DNA of 64,000 nt from Takakia lepidozioides (lineage: Eukaryota; Streptophyta; Takakiopsida; Takakiales; Takakiaceae), in assembly GCA_030704615.1 (NCBI GenBank), contig CM060732.1:80005171-80069170 (forward strand), in the 5' to 3' direction. The notes below the pieces were generated by a model that did no database searches, was not told the DNA's origin, and worked only from the letters and a program-made list of their open reading frames with translations. The translations under genes were made by a program, and so were the position numbers. This document shows positions 1 to 10,500 of the stretch, piece by piece (positions within the stretch are counted from its first letter, which is position 1; each line of letters opens with the position of its first letter).

Positions 1-12
1 GATGGCTGATTA

Positions 13-70
13 TAGCATTTCCAGAGGATGGTGTGGATGACCTTGCGTGGTGCATGCAGAGTCCGTGGCA
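13..70 (+). repeat. Direct repeat copy 1 (partner 728-784)
   Basis: Begins TAGCATTTCCAGAGGATGG and ends GTCCGTGGCA. The copy at 728-784 matches in the same orientation with several substitutions. It is probably a remnant of a longer interspersed repeat. Confidence 0.6.
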
Positions 71-727
71 ATGTGGAGATGGCTGAATGGGCAAAGGAGG
101 CAAGTGGCAAAGAAGCCACGTCACTGGTACATAGTTGTGTGCGACATACTATAAGAAACTGTACTATATGTCATTCCAGAGACTGTCATTGTTGGTCCAT
201 GTGTTTTACAATAATGCTATCAATATAAGACTTCTGGTTTGCATTGGAAGCTCAATCCCTGTAAGTTCATTGTGTGTGAAGCTCAAACTTGTGATTTGAA
301 GGATCTTGTAGCCAAGTTCATTCAACCGGAAAGGAAAAATTCTGAAAGCTCCCAAATTTGATGTGGGCAAGCTTATGGAGGTAAAACTCAGCTTCCCTCC
401 TCTAATGTAAGTGCTGGATAAGTTTCATTTAGTGTCGACCTTCACTACATATATTGGCTCTTTTCTTGGCTGGTTTCATATTTTCTTGGCTGGTATGCTG
501 TTGGTTGGTTTCTTTTATTTCACGTGTGTAGTGGAAGAGGAGAAGTACTTTCCTAAGTTCTGCTGCAACAATGTCTTTTTCCAGCCTAGATGTTCTCGAT
601 GGATACAAATTGAAGTGCTTTGAATGTTGCTGCAATACTATAATAAAGTGGAGGGTGCTGAATGCAGTTGGCCTTGATTCGTGCAGGCATAATCCAGGGA
701 AATGTGGACATAGCTGAAACCCCATGA

Positions 728-784
728 TAGCATTTCCAGAGGATGGTCTGGATAGCCTTTCGTGGCGTGTGCCGAATCCATGGC
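728..784 (+). repeat. Direct repeat copy 2 (partner 13-70)
   Basis: Same-orientation copy of 13-70 about 700 bp downstream, diverged at several positions. It has no coding signal. Confidence 0.6.
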
Positions 785-1007
785 AAGAAAACATTGCAGG
801 CAGAACCCATGGCAATGGTACCAGCACGGGTTGGTCCAAAACCAATTGCAACAACAAATGAATAAAGGGTGCTGAAAGGAAAGCACTCCATAATTGATCA
901 TAAAATCCACTGTCCAAGCATGATATCTTAATGGGAATGCGAAGGGAGTGTTACGACCTTAAACTATCATGCATGGTCTATAACTGGAGTGCACAAATCT
1001 AGCATAT

Positions 1008-1545
1008 CTAATCTTCATCATCCTCATCTATGTCTGGGTCACTACATGTATCACTGTCTTCATCACAAACTTGATCTTGTCCAAGGGTTGGCTGAACATC
1101 ATCACCACGTATACGGGGTGCTCGGAGGTACAAGGAGGCCACCTGCTCTGGAGTAACCGGTACCGCTCGGCTGCATGTTGGGCCATCAGTAACCAGAGTC
1201 TCCTCTAGTCTTTGTGGGGCTAACAATCCTTCCACTTCCGCCACATCATCATTATCAATTGATATGTCGCAGACCACTCTACGTGCTCGGGGGCTCTTCT
1301 CCAGGACGACTTTCCACCCCGGCTCCTTCACACAATAAAAAAAAAACACTTGATCAACCTGGCCAGGAAACACAAAAGGTTGCTCAGAAGATGGAAGCAT
1401 ATGGTTAAAATTGACCAGTGTGAATCCAGCATCATCCTGCTTCATTGACATAGGTTGACGACCCACGCGACGCGCCTGTACCCACGAACACAAAAACACT
1501 ATAGGCTGTGTTTGGCCATAGTCAATTTGCAAAATCTCCCTTATA
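1008..1545 (-). pseudogene. CACTA (En/Spm) transposase C-terminal fragment, DUF4216
   Basis: The minus-strand frame encodes the C-terminal DUF4216 region of a tnp2-type CACTA transposase. It contains REILQIDYG, then PIVFLCSWV, then FNHMLPSSEQPFVFPGQVDQ and an arginine-rich RARRVV, followed by an acidic tail (DEDSDTCSDPDIDEDDED). The same motif order occurs in the fuller tnp2 gene at 34.2-35.0 kb in this window (REILQLQYG, PVVFICE, FDRMLPPGDEPFTFPWQVEQ, RSRRVV), so the assignment rests on internal homology. Homology stops abruptly near 1545, where a gypsy fragment in the opposite orientation begins. Without the catalytic part it is non-functional. Confidence 0.85.
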
Positions 1546-2080
1546 ATCATCCACAGACTGATGGTCAAACCGAACGTGTAAACCAGATTTTGGAGCAGTA
1601 TCTTCGCTGTATGATAAATTATCACCAAGATAATTGGACGGATCTTCTGTCATTGGCTGAGTTTGCCTACAACAACACTATACATTCTTCGACCAATCAA
1701 ACTCCATTTTTCTCCAATTATGGTCATCATCCTCAAGCAAACCATTTCCACATGAAGACTGTTGGAAAACCTGCTGCAGAAAACCTTGCTACTCATCTTG
1801 TTACAATTCACAAGGAGCTTATATTCCACCTCGCAGAAGCTCAAAAACCTTACAAGGAGTATACAGATCAATGTCTCCAACTCCAACCTCAGTTCAAGGT
1901 CGGAGATCGTGTGTGGTTTTTTCGACGAGACATATAGACCTCACGACCATTAAGGAAGTTGGATTATTAACGCTTGGGACCATTCAAAATTATTCGATAA
2001 ATAAATCTGGTCAGTTTTCGGCTTGAACTCCCATGAAATATGCGCATCCATCCAGTCTTTCAGAAAGTGGCCGACTAATA
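1541..2080 (+). pseudogene. Ty3/gypsy integrase C-terminal fragment
   Basis: The plus frame contains the integrase signature [14 protein letters not shown], then FAYNNTIHSSTNQTPF and the basic FKVGDRVWFFRRDI that leads into the integrase C-terminal domain. The frame is broken by TAG at 1935-1937. Beyond it the expected continuation (KLDY, RLGPFKII, FRLELP, RIHPVF-like) can be followed to about 2080 across further stops. Everything upstream of the HPQTDGQTE motif (catalytic aspartates, RNase H, RT) is absent, because the fragment abuts the minus-strand CACTA fragment at about 1541. It is old, truncated retrotransposon debris. Confidence 0.85.
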
Positions 2081-3300
2081 CTCCGGGCCAAAACCGACAT
2101 CATTAAGAGTCCCCTCACCTTGCGGCTATTGGCCCAGGGGATGGACTCTATTAGGGTGGAAGTAACCGGGTTTATGAAGGTATTTGGTTATTTTTGAGTT
2201 TGTCTTTGTTGGTAATAATGGCATTGGTGACGGATCGAGAAGGGATCAAATGGTGGTGAAGTGGATTTCTCATTGAAGAACTTGAAGACATTTTTGGAGA
2301 ATAAATTGCGGTAAGAGTGGAGAAAATTATGGTTGCGTATGTGGATTCCTCCATGAATCCAATCACGATTACAACGAGTGGACGGAGGTGCCACCCACGG
2401 GCATGAGGGTGAGGATCAATGGAGCATATTTTGTCTTTGTAGATGGGAGGGCTTGGTGAGGGGATGTACAGTCCAGCAGGAAGGAGCATTTGCAGAATAA
2501 CGTGATCAAGAGGCCAGCCTTAGTATGTATCTGCATAGATAAATGTGAACCATCTAGTTTCATGATTATGTTGTGATGTTTGTGGAGGTACCAAAATGAT
2601 GCGATTGCGGCAAGTGATGCATAGCTAGGCCATGTATAGCAATGTGAGTGCAATATTGGCAGAGCAGATGCGACCAAGTAGATTGGGCCGGGACAGGTAG
2701 CTGAGCGTGTCACACAATATAAGAAGTGATAAAAAGTCAGCTAAAATATATGTTGAAAGAGAATAGATATCTTAAATTGTCATTATTAAAGGAGTCTCTG
2801 TGAAAGATAAGTCATGAGTATTCAAAATTTAAGAAAGTATTGTTTTGGGACAACGACATGTTGAACAAAGTTTTTTGTTACGAGAAGAACTCAAGATTTG
2901 GATATTTCTTATCGTCGTCAGGTGTTAGATAGCTATCAATTCTTGGTCAATTCTCTAAGATTATATAAGCTAGACAGACTTACGTGGGATATTGTGACTA
3001 CCTATAGGTTGATCAAGGAGGAACTCCTGGGAAAAGAAAAAAGAATGTGTTCTTAGTCTAGTGTCCGTAACAATAGCAACGATTTACGTAACTATTGCAA
3101 GAGAAAATCATTAGGCTAGGGAGTGTAAGAAGATAAAGTTTAACAAGAAAAATATAATATAATGATGAAGCAGTCATTTAAAAAAAAGCAAAAATACACC
3201 ATTTTCCGAGGAAGAAATTGACCTCACGAAATCAACAAAGGAATAATGGGTTAAAATATGGCACTGTTTCGGAAATTTATTGCCCTCTCTAATGTCATCA
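2081..3300. other. Intergenic, no gene recognised
   Basis: Open frames at 2172-2713 on the minus strand give no recognisable domain, and 2750-3300 is AT-rich with frequent stops in all frames. I see nothing I can name in this stretch. Confidence 0.5.
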
Positions 3301-4053
3301 TGTCACTGCAATGAGGACGCAGCTTGTACAGCTGTCGCACAGGGAATGAGCCACATGTCATCCGGATTCATTCGATCCAGATGATCTTGTCTATCAATTT
3401 CTAGAAACCCTACCACCCTGCCAGTACAAAGAGCAAAAAACCTTGGGTTCAAACTCTTCCCGCTTTCGCCAAGGAGTCGAGTGTCAAGGACGAGAACATG
3501 ACTGAATACAAACAAGAGATCAGACTAGAGGTACAAGACTAGACAAGAAGTCAAGGTCGGCGTGGCCGAATGCATGATGAGTACAAGATATTGGAACACG
3601 ACTTGAATACTGGAATGCTGGAAACTGGACTAGAGTACCATATACTGGAAACTGGGCTAGAGTACTAAGAACTGGACTGGGGTACTGGGAACTAGAAACA
3701 AGAGTAGCTTAAACTGGTGTTGGTGAGACTGAAGAGTGTACAGTCTCGCCTCCTATATATACTGGCTACTAAGAAGTCTCCTAAGAAGCTTCCCCTTTGG
3801 AGGTTTCTTAATGGAGAAGTTTCCAAGAGTAAACAAAGGTTTCTTGATGGAGAAGTTTCCTTAAACAAATGAGGTATCTTGTTGGAGAAGTTTCCTCCAA
3901 ATAAAGCTTCATGAACAGTTTCCCAAGTTACTCTTGGTAATTTGGTAAATTCCCGGTAATATGGTAAGTAATGGTAGATCATGGTAAATCATGATAACTT
4001 GATAACTTCTGGTATTTATTCTTGGTAAGTTCTTATGGGCTATGTCCGTGACA
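3301..4053 (-). mobile_element. LTR of a minus-strand LTR retrotransposon (3' LTR or solo)
   Basis: A 753 bp block is bounded by the perfect inverted ends TGTCAC (3301-3306) and GTGACA (4048-4053). Read on the minus strand it begins TGTCACGGACATAGCCC and is preceded by a purine run (complement of 4054-4066, GAGGGGG), as a polypurine tract precedes a 3' LTR. It has a TATA-like TATATATA near 3757 in the same orientation. Downstream of that, about 3590-3710, are degenerate short tandem units of the type CTGGAAACTGGACTAGAGTAC in the R/U5-like half. No second LTR copy is visible to the right, so the element is truncated. No target duplication could be assigned. Confidence 0.6.
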
Positions 4054-4640
4054 TCACCCCCTCTTCTAGCACCGAGTTCCTCGAGGAGCGGTAAAATCTT
4101 GGACTTACTTAGAGTTGGAGAAAATCCAAAATCCGGCGAATGGTACTTGCCAAGTATTCGGCTCTTCGTTCTTGACTCAAATGATTTATAGGTCCCTGCA
4201 ACCATCGATAATGTCCAACACCTTGAACTTGGGACCACGTAGTGATTTGAGCATTCTGATTTTCGAAGCTGCCTGCAAACATGATTTCGTTGCCTTTTGG
4301 GTCCGAAGCCTCAACCTCCAACAGAATTATCAGACTTCGAGTAGGCTTCACTTGCCATCGTACGGGGTCCAGACGAGAAAGTACGCGTCGCATTGGTGGC
4401 TTATCGTCTCGAGAGCGTCGGCGTGATGTTGAAGGTCGTGAGAGTCGGAACGGCTGATCTGGTAGTTGGGTAAGCGACAACTCCAATGTATGGGGTTCTT
4501 GTGACTCCATATTGCCAATACAAGATTCAAGAGTACTGAAAGTGCTGGAAGTGTAGCTATATATACTGATGTGTGGTGCTCCTCCCTCCTTAGCGTGTAT
4601 CAGGTACATTGAATGTGGAGTCTTCACCTTGAAGCTAACT
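4054..4640 (-). pseudogene. Internal remnant of the same LTR retrotransposon, unrecognised ORF
   Basis: Directly upstream (minus strand) of the polypurine tract lies a 172-residue open frame (4627-4109). It has an arginine/serine-rich middle (RLSRPSTSRRRSRDD) and ends in RRILDFLQL. I do not recognise a gag, protease, RT or integrase motif. Its position suggests the 3' end of the element's internal region, or an untranslated region that is open by chance. No promoter or second LTR is visible. Confidence 0.3.
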
Positions 4641-4947
4641 TGGCTAACATCATCGTTGTGACGTCTTATTGACGTGTGACTCGGGGCTTAGCTGGATATC
4701 GTTGATGAAACTCTTGGACTTTGTCAGATGCATTGGCGAGGTTGGATGAAGGTTCTTACGTTCGTTCGCTGATATTGTAGCCTTTCCGATGTACAAAATA
4801 CTCAAGACGTTTATACTTGATGCGAAAGTCTAGGATTTCGTCGACTTCATAATCAATTTCCTGATTGACTTCGATTGGTGGAGGTGGTATGGAGACTCTC
4901 CTTGGAATATTCGATGGATGATACGACTCCAATAATGAAGAGTAGTA

Positions 4948-5685
4948 CTAAGGTAGATGAACCTAAGTCAAACCACTTTCTAAAATGGATCCCTAGAAAA
5001 ATACATTAAACCAGAGAGATGCGAACTCTGAAAGACGCTTTCATTACGAGTGGTCCAGATTAATAATTACTAACGATCTATATTTCAAATAATACTGCAC
5101 AACTAGAGAGAAGTACTAAGTCATATTTGAGAATGCCTCCAAACAATTAAGGTGTTAAGGGATCGCATGTCATGATGACTAACCATGTTGAGTTCCATCT
5201 TGTTCAATTTAGGAAGCCAATGATTACTTTTTATACTCCACTGGAGTAGTTTTATGCATGCCGTGGTCACTTTTGGGACGATGGTGGGCCCATGCATATG
5301 GAGATGGTTCAATAGTTATTCGATCTCGGTTTCTTAGGAGTGAAAGGTTTATTTTACATAATTGCATGAGCAGTTTGCTAGCATAACTTGATCACATTTT
5401 AAGTACAGATTAGTCAGCAAAGGGATTAAAAGCCTGCACTTTAAGGACATTAAGCTGTTGGGTTGACCTTTGGTCCAGAATAATACCCTCTACTGGCCCA
5501 CAATAGGTATTTAATGTATTTTCACTTTGGATATTTGCCAATATTACGGATTTTGTCATTTGTCATTTGTTTTTTTTTGCAATAATTCTGATTTACATTT
5601 GCCAACGTTAATATCAGTACCCAAGGTGCATCTCTCAATTATGCTGTGTTTCTTAAATGAGCCAGAATAGGTTCATCTACCTTAG
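4948..5685. mobile_element. MITE-like element bounded by an 18-bp perfect inverted repeat
   Basis: CTAAGGTAGATGAACCTA at 4948-4965 recurs as its exact reverse complement at 5668-5685, enclosing about 738 bp of AT-rich, non-coding DNA. A perfect 18-bp inverted pair at this spacing is unlikely by chance and fits a non-autonomous DNA transposon. I could not identify a target-site duplication, and the superfamily is unknown. Confidence 0.4.
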
Positions 5686-6041
5686 CCTTTCAAATATGCA
5701 ACAAATGCAACAAGAAGGGTTTCATGTGGCCTCATCACTTCCTTGCAGCGTCCTACAAGATCCCACATTTATATAGTCTTTAGAAGATCCATCGTAAAGT
5801 TCCAAAGCATGTAATCTTTGCCCTCAAACTTATCAACAGGCCTTATAGTGGGCCGACAAACTGTGAATCGTCAAAATTTGCCATATCTAATTTGCCATAA
5901 TCTAGCATTTCGATTCACATCTTCAGAAAATTTTCAACGCCCTTGACCAGTTGCATGGACTGTAATACAATCTTATAACTCAGGAACCAAAGACGATGAT
6001 CTGCGCACCACAAGGATACGTTCCTCCAAACGACAACACAA

Positions 6042-6303
6042 CATGGAAGCACTTCAAAGATTATGCGTTTCACCTATCAGTCCCTGCCTCTGCGTTAGTC
6101 CGCCCTGCGTCACAACATGGAAGCACTTCAAAGATTATCAGTTTTCTCTATCAGTCCCTGGCTCTGCGTTAGTCCGCCCTGAACATGGAAGCACTTCAAA
6201 GATTAACAGTTTTCTGGCTCTGCGTTAGGCCGCCCTGCGTCACAACATGGATTATCAGTTTTCTCTATCAGTCCCTGGCTCTGCGTTAGTCCGCCCTGCG
6301 TGA
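6042..6303 (+). repeat. Tandem array of ~75-80 bp units (about 4 copies, some truncated)
   Basis: Units contain CATGGAAGCACTTCAAAGAT, then TATCAGTCCCTGGCTCTGCG and TTAGTCCGCCCTG. The third and fourth units are shortened by internal deletions, as expected from slippage or unequal exchange. The array lies inside the foldback element. Confidence 0.8.
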
Positions 6304-6511
6304 ATCTGGTTGCAGAGATCTAGTGCTAGAGAGTCGGAGAGTCTTGAAAACGCTTTGGATGAATGTATCGATCATCCTTCCCCGCAGACATTATTTGGAT
6401 GAATGTCTCTAGAAGGAGTGGATAGTCAATCATGTATGGACTATAACCTCATAGTGATTGGTCACAAAGAAAAATTGTCGACATGAAAAGGAAACAATGT
6501 GGCTTCTGGGA

Positions 6512-6865
6512 TTTGAGCCCTGGCCGACTGAATTGGAGCACATCCATATTTGGTGGATGGAGCGCTGATGATACATTCATCCCTTGACTCTAGCTCATTG
6601 AGCCCTGGCCGACTAAATTGGAGTACATCCATATTTGGTGGATGGAGCGCCGATGATACATTCATCCCTAGACTCCAGTACCTCATTTGAGCCGTGGCCG
6701 ACTAAATTGGAGCACATCCATATTTTGTGGATGGAGCGCTAATGCTACATTCATCCCTTTACTCCTGAGACTCATTTGTGCCATGGCCGATTAAATTGGA
6801 GCACATCCATATTTGGTGGATGGAGCGCTGATGATACATTCATCCATTGACTCCAGTAGCTCAGA
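6512..6865 (+). repeat. Tandem array of ~89 bp units (4 copies)
   Basis: Each unit carries the order GCCGACTAAATTGGAGCACA, then a small palindrome CATCCATATTTGGTGGATG, then GATGATACATTCATCC and a run around GACTCCAGTA. The four copies differ by scattered substitutions. CATCCA and TGGATG can pair as a hairpin in every unit. Confidence 0.85.
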
Positions 6866-7564
6866 GAGGAAGAGAGTTGAGTGAAGCAGGGTTTTGAAAA
6901 CACTTATTTGTCTGGTCTTCAAGACTGCGGATTTGATTGATGCTGGAGCGCTTGCAATCATGCTCTGCAACCAGATCCACGCATCAAATGGACTAGCGCC
7001 AAGCTATGATCTCGGCAGACATTGGAAATGCTTTCTATGCCTTTGCATCTGACTGCTGGACTTGGAAATTTGAGAACATGTATATTCTTGCATGGCAGAG
7101 TGGGATTGGAGGGGGACAAGTGGCCGTAAGCTGTCACTGCAATGAGACCGACGGCTGACTTCTTGTAATCTTTGGAGTGTTGCCATGCTGTGTCGTTTGG
7201 AGGCAGGGATACCTGTGGTGCGCAGATCGTCTTTGGTTCCGAGGCAATCTGAGTCATAAAATTGCATTACAGTCCATGCTACCAAGGGCGCTGATATATT
7301 TTGGAGATGTAAATCCGAGAATGCTGACATTATATCATCACGAGCTGTAGTCACCTGGTGAGCGGTGTCCTCTGTAGTGCGCAGATCATGTTGGTTGGAG
7401 GAAATCTGAGGTAGCAACATAATCAACAGCCGGACAGGCGAGAAAACTATGTATTCTGGGATACTTAGTCTGACGTCGAGCTTCCCTGTGACCAGATGAG
7501 ACATGAGATTTTTGATTTCGCGGATCCAGATACAGTGACAGTTGTTTCAGAGTAGGAACTCATC

Positions 7565-10500
7565 ATGGCATGGCTTGGGAAAGTAACTCTCAGCGATTTC
7601 GCTGGCGCGGTGACGAAACTGAGTGAGAGTGTGAAGAACATCGAGAAGAACTTTGATTCTGCGCTCGGGTTTGAAAGTAGGACGGAAGATCGTGAAGGTA
7701 TGGTCATTGGCTCTCTCCTTAAATCAATTATCTCCTTGGTAACATATTCCTGCATTGTTCGCCAGGCGTTTGCTTATAGTTTCCTCCTTGACTAAGACGC
7801 AGTGGCCTCGTCGTTTACACCCGTGGATCTGTCTATGTTTTATACTCATATTAATGCCTCTATGAATGTTGGCCTCGAGGGCATACTCTCCACCATTCTT
7901 AGGTATGAATTTCCTCCCAGGGTGCCATTTGGCACACGGTGTCAACGAGAATCTTGTTTAGTGGATCTGAGTGCTGGCATTGGCTGTGGCTGTGGTTGCA
8001 CTCCCTGTCAATGGGGATGAAGTAGTGCTGAACAGAGCCCGAAGGTAGCTCAGAAGAAATACGTGGGTTTGTGATCACATTGCCCACTACACCCCACGGC
8101 CTAGAAGGGTAATCTCCATAAGATATGCAGTTTCTGTGTAAGGCTTTGAAAACCCTGCCTGAACATTGATTCTATTTGTAGTTGATGTAACTTGAAGATG
8201 GGTTGGTGTGATTAAAGTTCATTCCTCTCCTGAGAAGACAAATGGGATCGAGCCAGCCACTCAATCCAATGCAGTTCATGAGAGTGGTCCAAACTTGCTG
8301 GTGGGCATCAGTTCTCCAAGTATTGCCAGGCTGGTAGCTTCCACGGAACCCCCATCTGATGCCAAAGTGGAGGAAACTGATGAAGAACCTGTAGCAGAAA
8401 ATGACTCACATATCAAAGATGGATTCCCTGCCTCTGTCCAATTAAGTGAGCCTCATGCAGATGAGGCAGTCTCCAAGAGGAATGAATCCCCTTCACGGCC
8501 TGAGGTAGAGTGTCCAGTGAATTCGCAGACAGGTTTGGTTGGAACTTTGGCGTCAGAGGATGAACCCCTGCAACAAGTTGACCCAGGGGTGGAAAAAGCA
8601 AACTCTGCGGTGGGACCTGAGGTTGCAGTCCAGGTGGGAAGCAGAGATGTGGAAGAATCTAAGGGCCATGAGGCACAAGAGGAAAAGAAGGCATTGGATT
8701 CTCCTGTCATGCCCACTGGTCCCGAGTCCAAAAAGGAATTTGAGGTACCCATGGAGCTTGGCAATAGTGTCAAGCTTGCCAACGGAATCAATGGAATTGG
8801 TCAACACAGGGATTATTGTAGTGGACAGGGGGGAGAGTTATCTGATTCTGGTGCCGTTAAGGGGATCACTCCAAGGGAAGGTGCCCTGTCCAGTCCGACA
8901 AAACTAGTAGACCTGGAAATTTCATATGCAGACACAGATGGCAAAGTGAATAGGAATTTGCAGGCTGACATGAAGATGATGGAAGCTGCTTTACAAGGTG
9001 CAGCCAATCAGTCCCAGGTAAACTGATATAGTTCTCACCTCACTGTCAAATTTCACTGTTTTCCTAGTGTGCAGGTGTAAGGAGAGTTGGGGTGCCTATT
9101 ACTCTGTCACCCCTTGCAATTACACAGAGGATTCCATCCTGCCTCGTTCTAAATTTCTGGAGACGATTGTGAGCTGCTGTAGTGAGTTTGTGGTGGGCCG
9201 TTATGCAGCTCAAAGCAGATGAAATCTCAAGGCTGATGATCGAAAACGATCAACTGAGATCGGTGCTTGATGACCTGAAGGTAATTCCTATAATTGTACC
9301 CTGGCTTTGGCTGGGAGACAAATTTCTTTCTAACTCAGGTTTCATGTCAGTGTTGCTTATGCCACAAATTGTTTTTGGCAAATCCAACACAAATTCAACA
9401 TCGGATCATGTATTTGAGCACCTTCTATATGCCTTACACCTGTAAACACTAACATGATGGCTATTTGAGATATTATCTGGGAAGTGGATATCTTCTTTGG
9501 CTCACCAGCTGTACCAATCATTGTGAAGCGAGTGCCCTCAGGAAAGTAGAAATTCCTGGACTTGCTAAGTGAAACCTAGTCTTCTATGAGTCTTTAGCAA
9601 TGTGGTCAGCTGGGCACATGATTGTTTGAAACACCTTCTGGGCTATATGCTTCCTTTGTCTCGAGTCTGAGCTGTTGCCCTTTTTTAGGTGTCTGTATCT
9701 TCTTTGCTGTGGACTATAACATCGGGGAGTGAAGATTCATGGCAGAAACATGCTTAGCTAATTCCTGCATACTGTAGAGTTACTTCAGGAAATCTCAGAG
9801 TCACTGATGAACTTCATGAAACAGAGGAAGGCGAGTGATGTGGAGCTGGATGCTTTGCGAGAAGAGTACCAGCAGCGCCTGGGCGCTGCAGAGCGCAAGG
9901 TGAGTCCCTTAGCCCCAACGGCATTTGTGTTGACTTGTGACTGTTTGTGCCAAAGTTGGGAGGAGATACCTGCACAAATAAACTTGAAATGTTTAGACGG
10001 GCATTCAGGTGGCCATGGGGGTAAACTAGTTTGAAGTCTTTCTGACATTGTGGTGGAAAACTCAGAATCCTGAATGTGTAGAGGACTGCAAGGGAAGACA
10101 AACCGTATCTGATTATGTAGTCAAGGTGGTGAAGGAGATACCACCTGTAGATACAACCTTTCTGTGGTTTGCTTCAGAGAGGGCTTGAATGGTTGCAAGG
10201 CAGGTTTATGCGCTCACTAAGGAAAGGGATATGCTGCGAAGGGAGCAGAATCGAAAGAGTGACTCCTCAATATTGTTGAAGGAAAAGGATGAAATAATCA
10301 AACAGGTTATGGCAGAAGGTAGGCTGCGATGTTTCTTGTCTGATTTAAGATTTTTGTCGATCCAAAGGGCTTCAGCTCTGGCGTCGCTGTTTTGTAGAAT
10401 GGTTGCATTCAACACAAATGTCATCATTTTGAACTTTCTCACTGTAGCAGTAGATTGGACTTCTGAGAAGTGATGCCCCAGCACCCTCCTATTGATACTA

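Larger units (their letters stand above)
1..1007. other. No gene recognised; holds one direct-repeat pair
   Basis: I see no recognisable coding region here. Short open frames on both strands have low-complexity, non-conserved translations. The one structure is a direct repeat of about 57 bp: 13-70 and 728-784 share the start TAGCATTTCCAGAGGATGG and continue with scattered mismatches to a common TGGCA. This suggests a decayed repeat rather than a gene. Confidence 0.6.
5894..7336. mobile_element. Foldback-type element with imperfect arms and internal tandem arrays
   Basis: The left arm (about 5894-6075) and right arm (about 7160-7336) are diverged inverted copies. Shared landmarks in the same order are GCATGGACTGTAAT, GGAACCAAAGACGAT, CTGCGCACCACA, CTCCAAACGACA and a CACT(T/C)CAAAGATTA block. 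A further partial copy of the GCGCAGATC...TTGGTT block lies at about 7376-7400. Between the arms are two tandem arrays (6042-6303 and 6512-6865). No coding capacity is evident. The element ends about 230 bp upstream of the golgin start codon, so it may lie in or next to that gene's promoter. Confidence 0.6.

Noticed and set aside
8413-8807. Minus-strand frames opposite golgin exon 3
   Set aside because: They are shadows of the plus-strand coding exon, which has matched splice phases and conserved neighbours.
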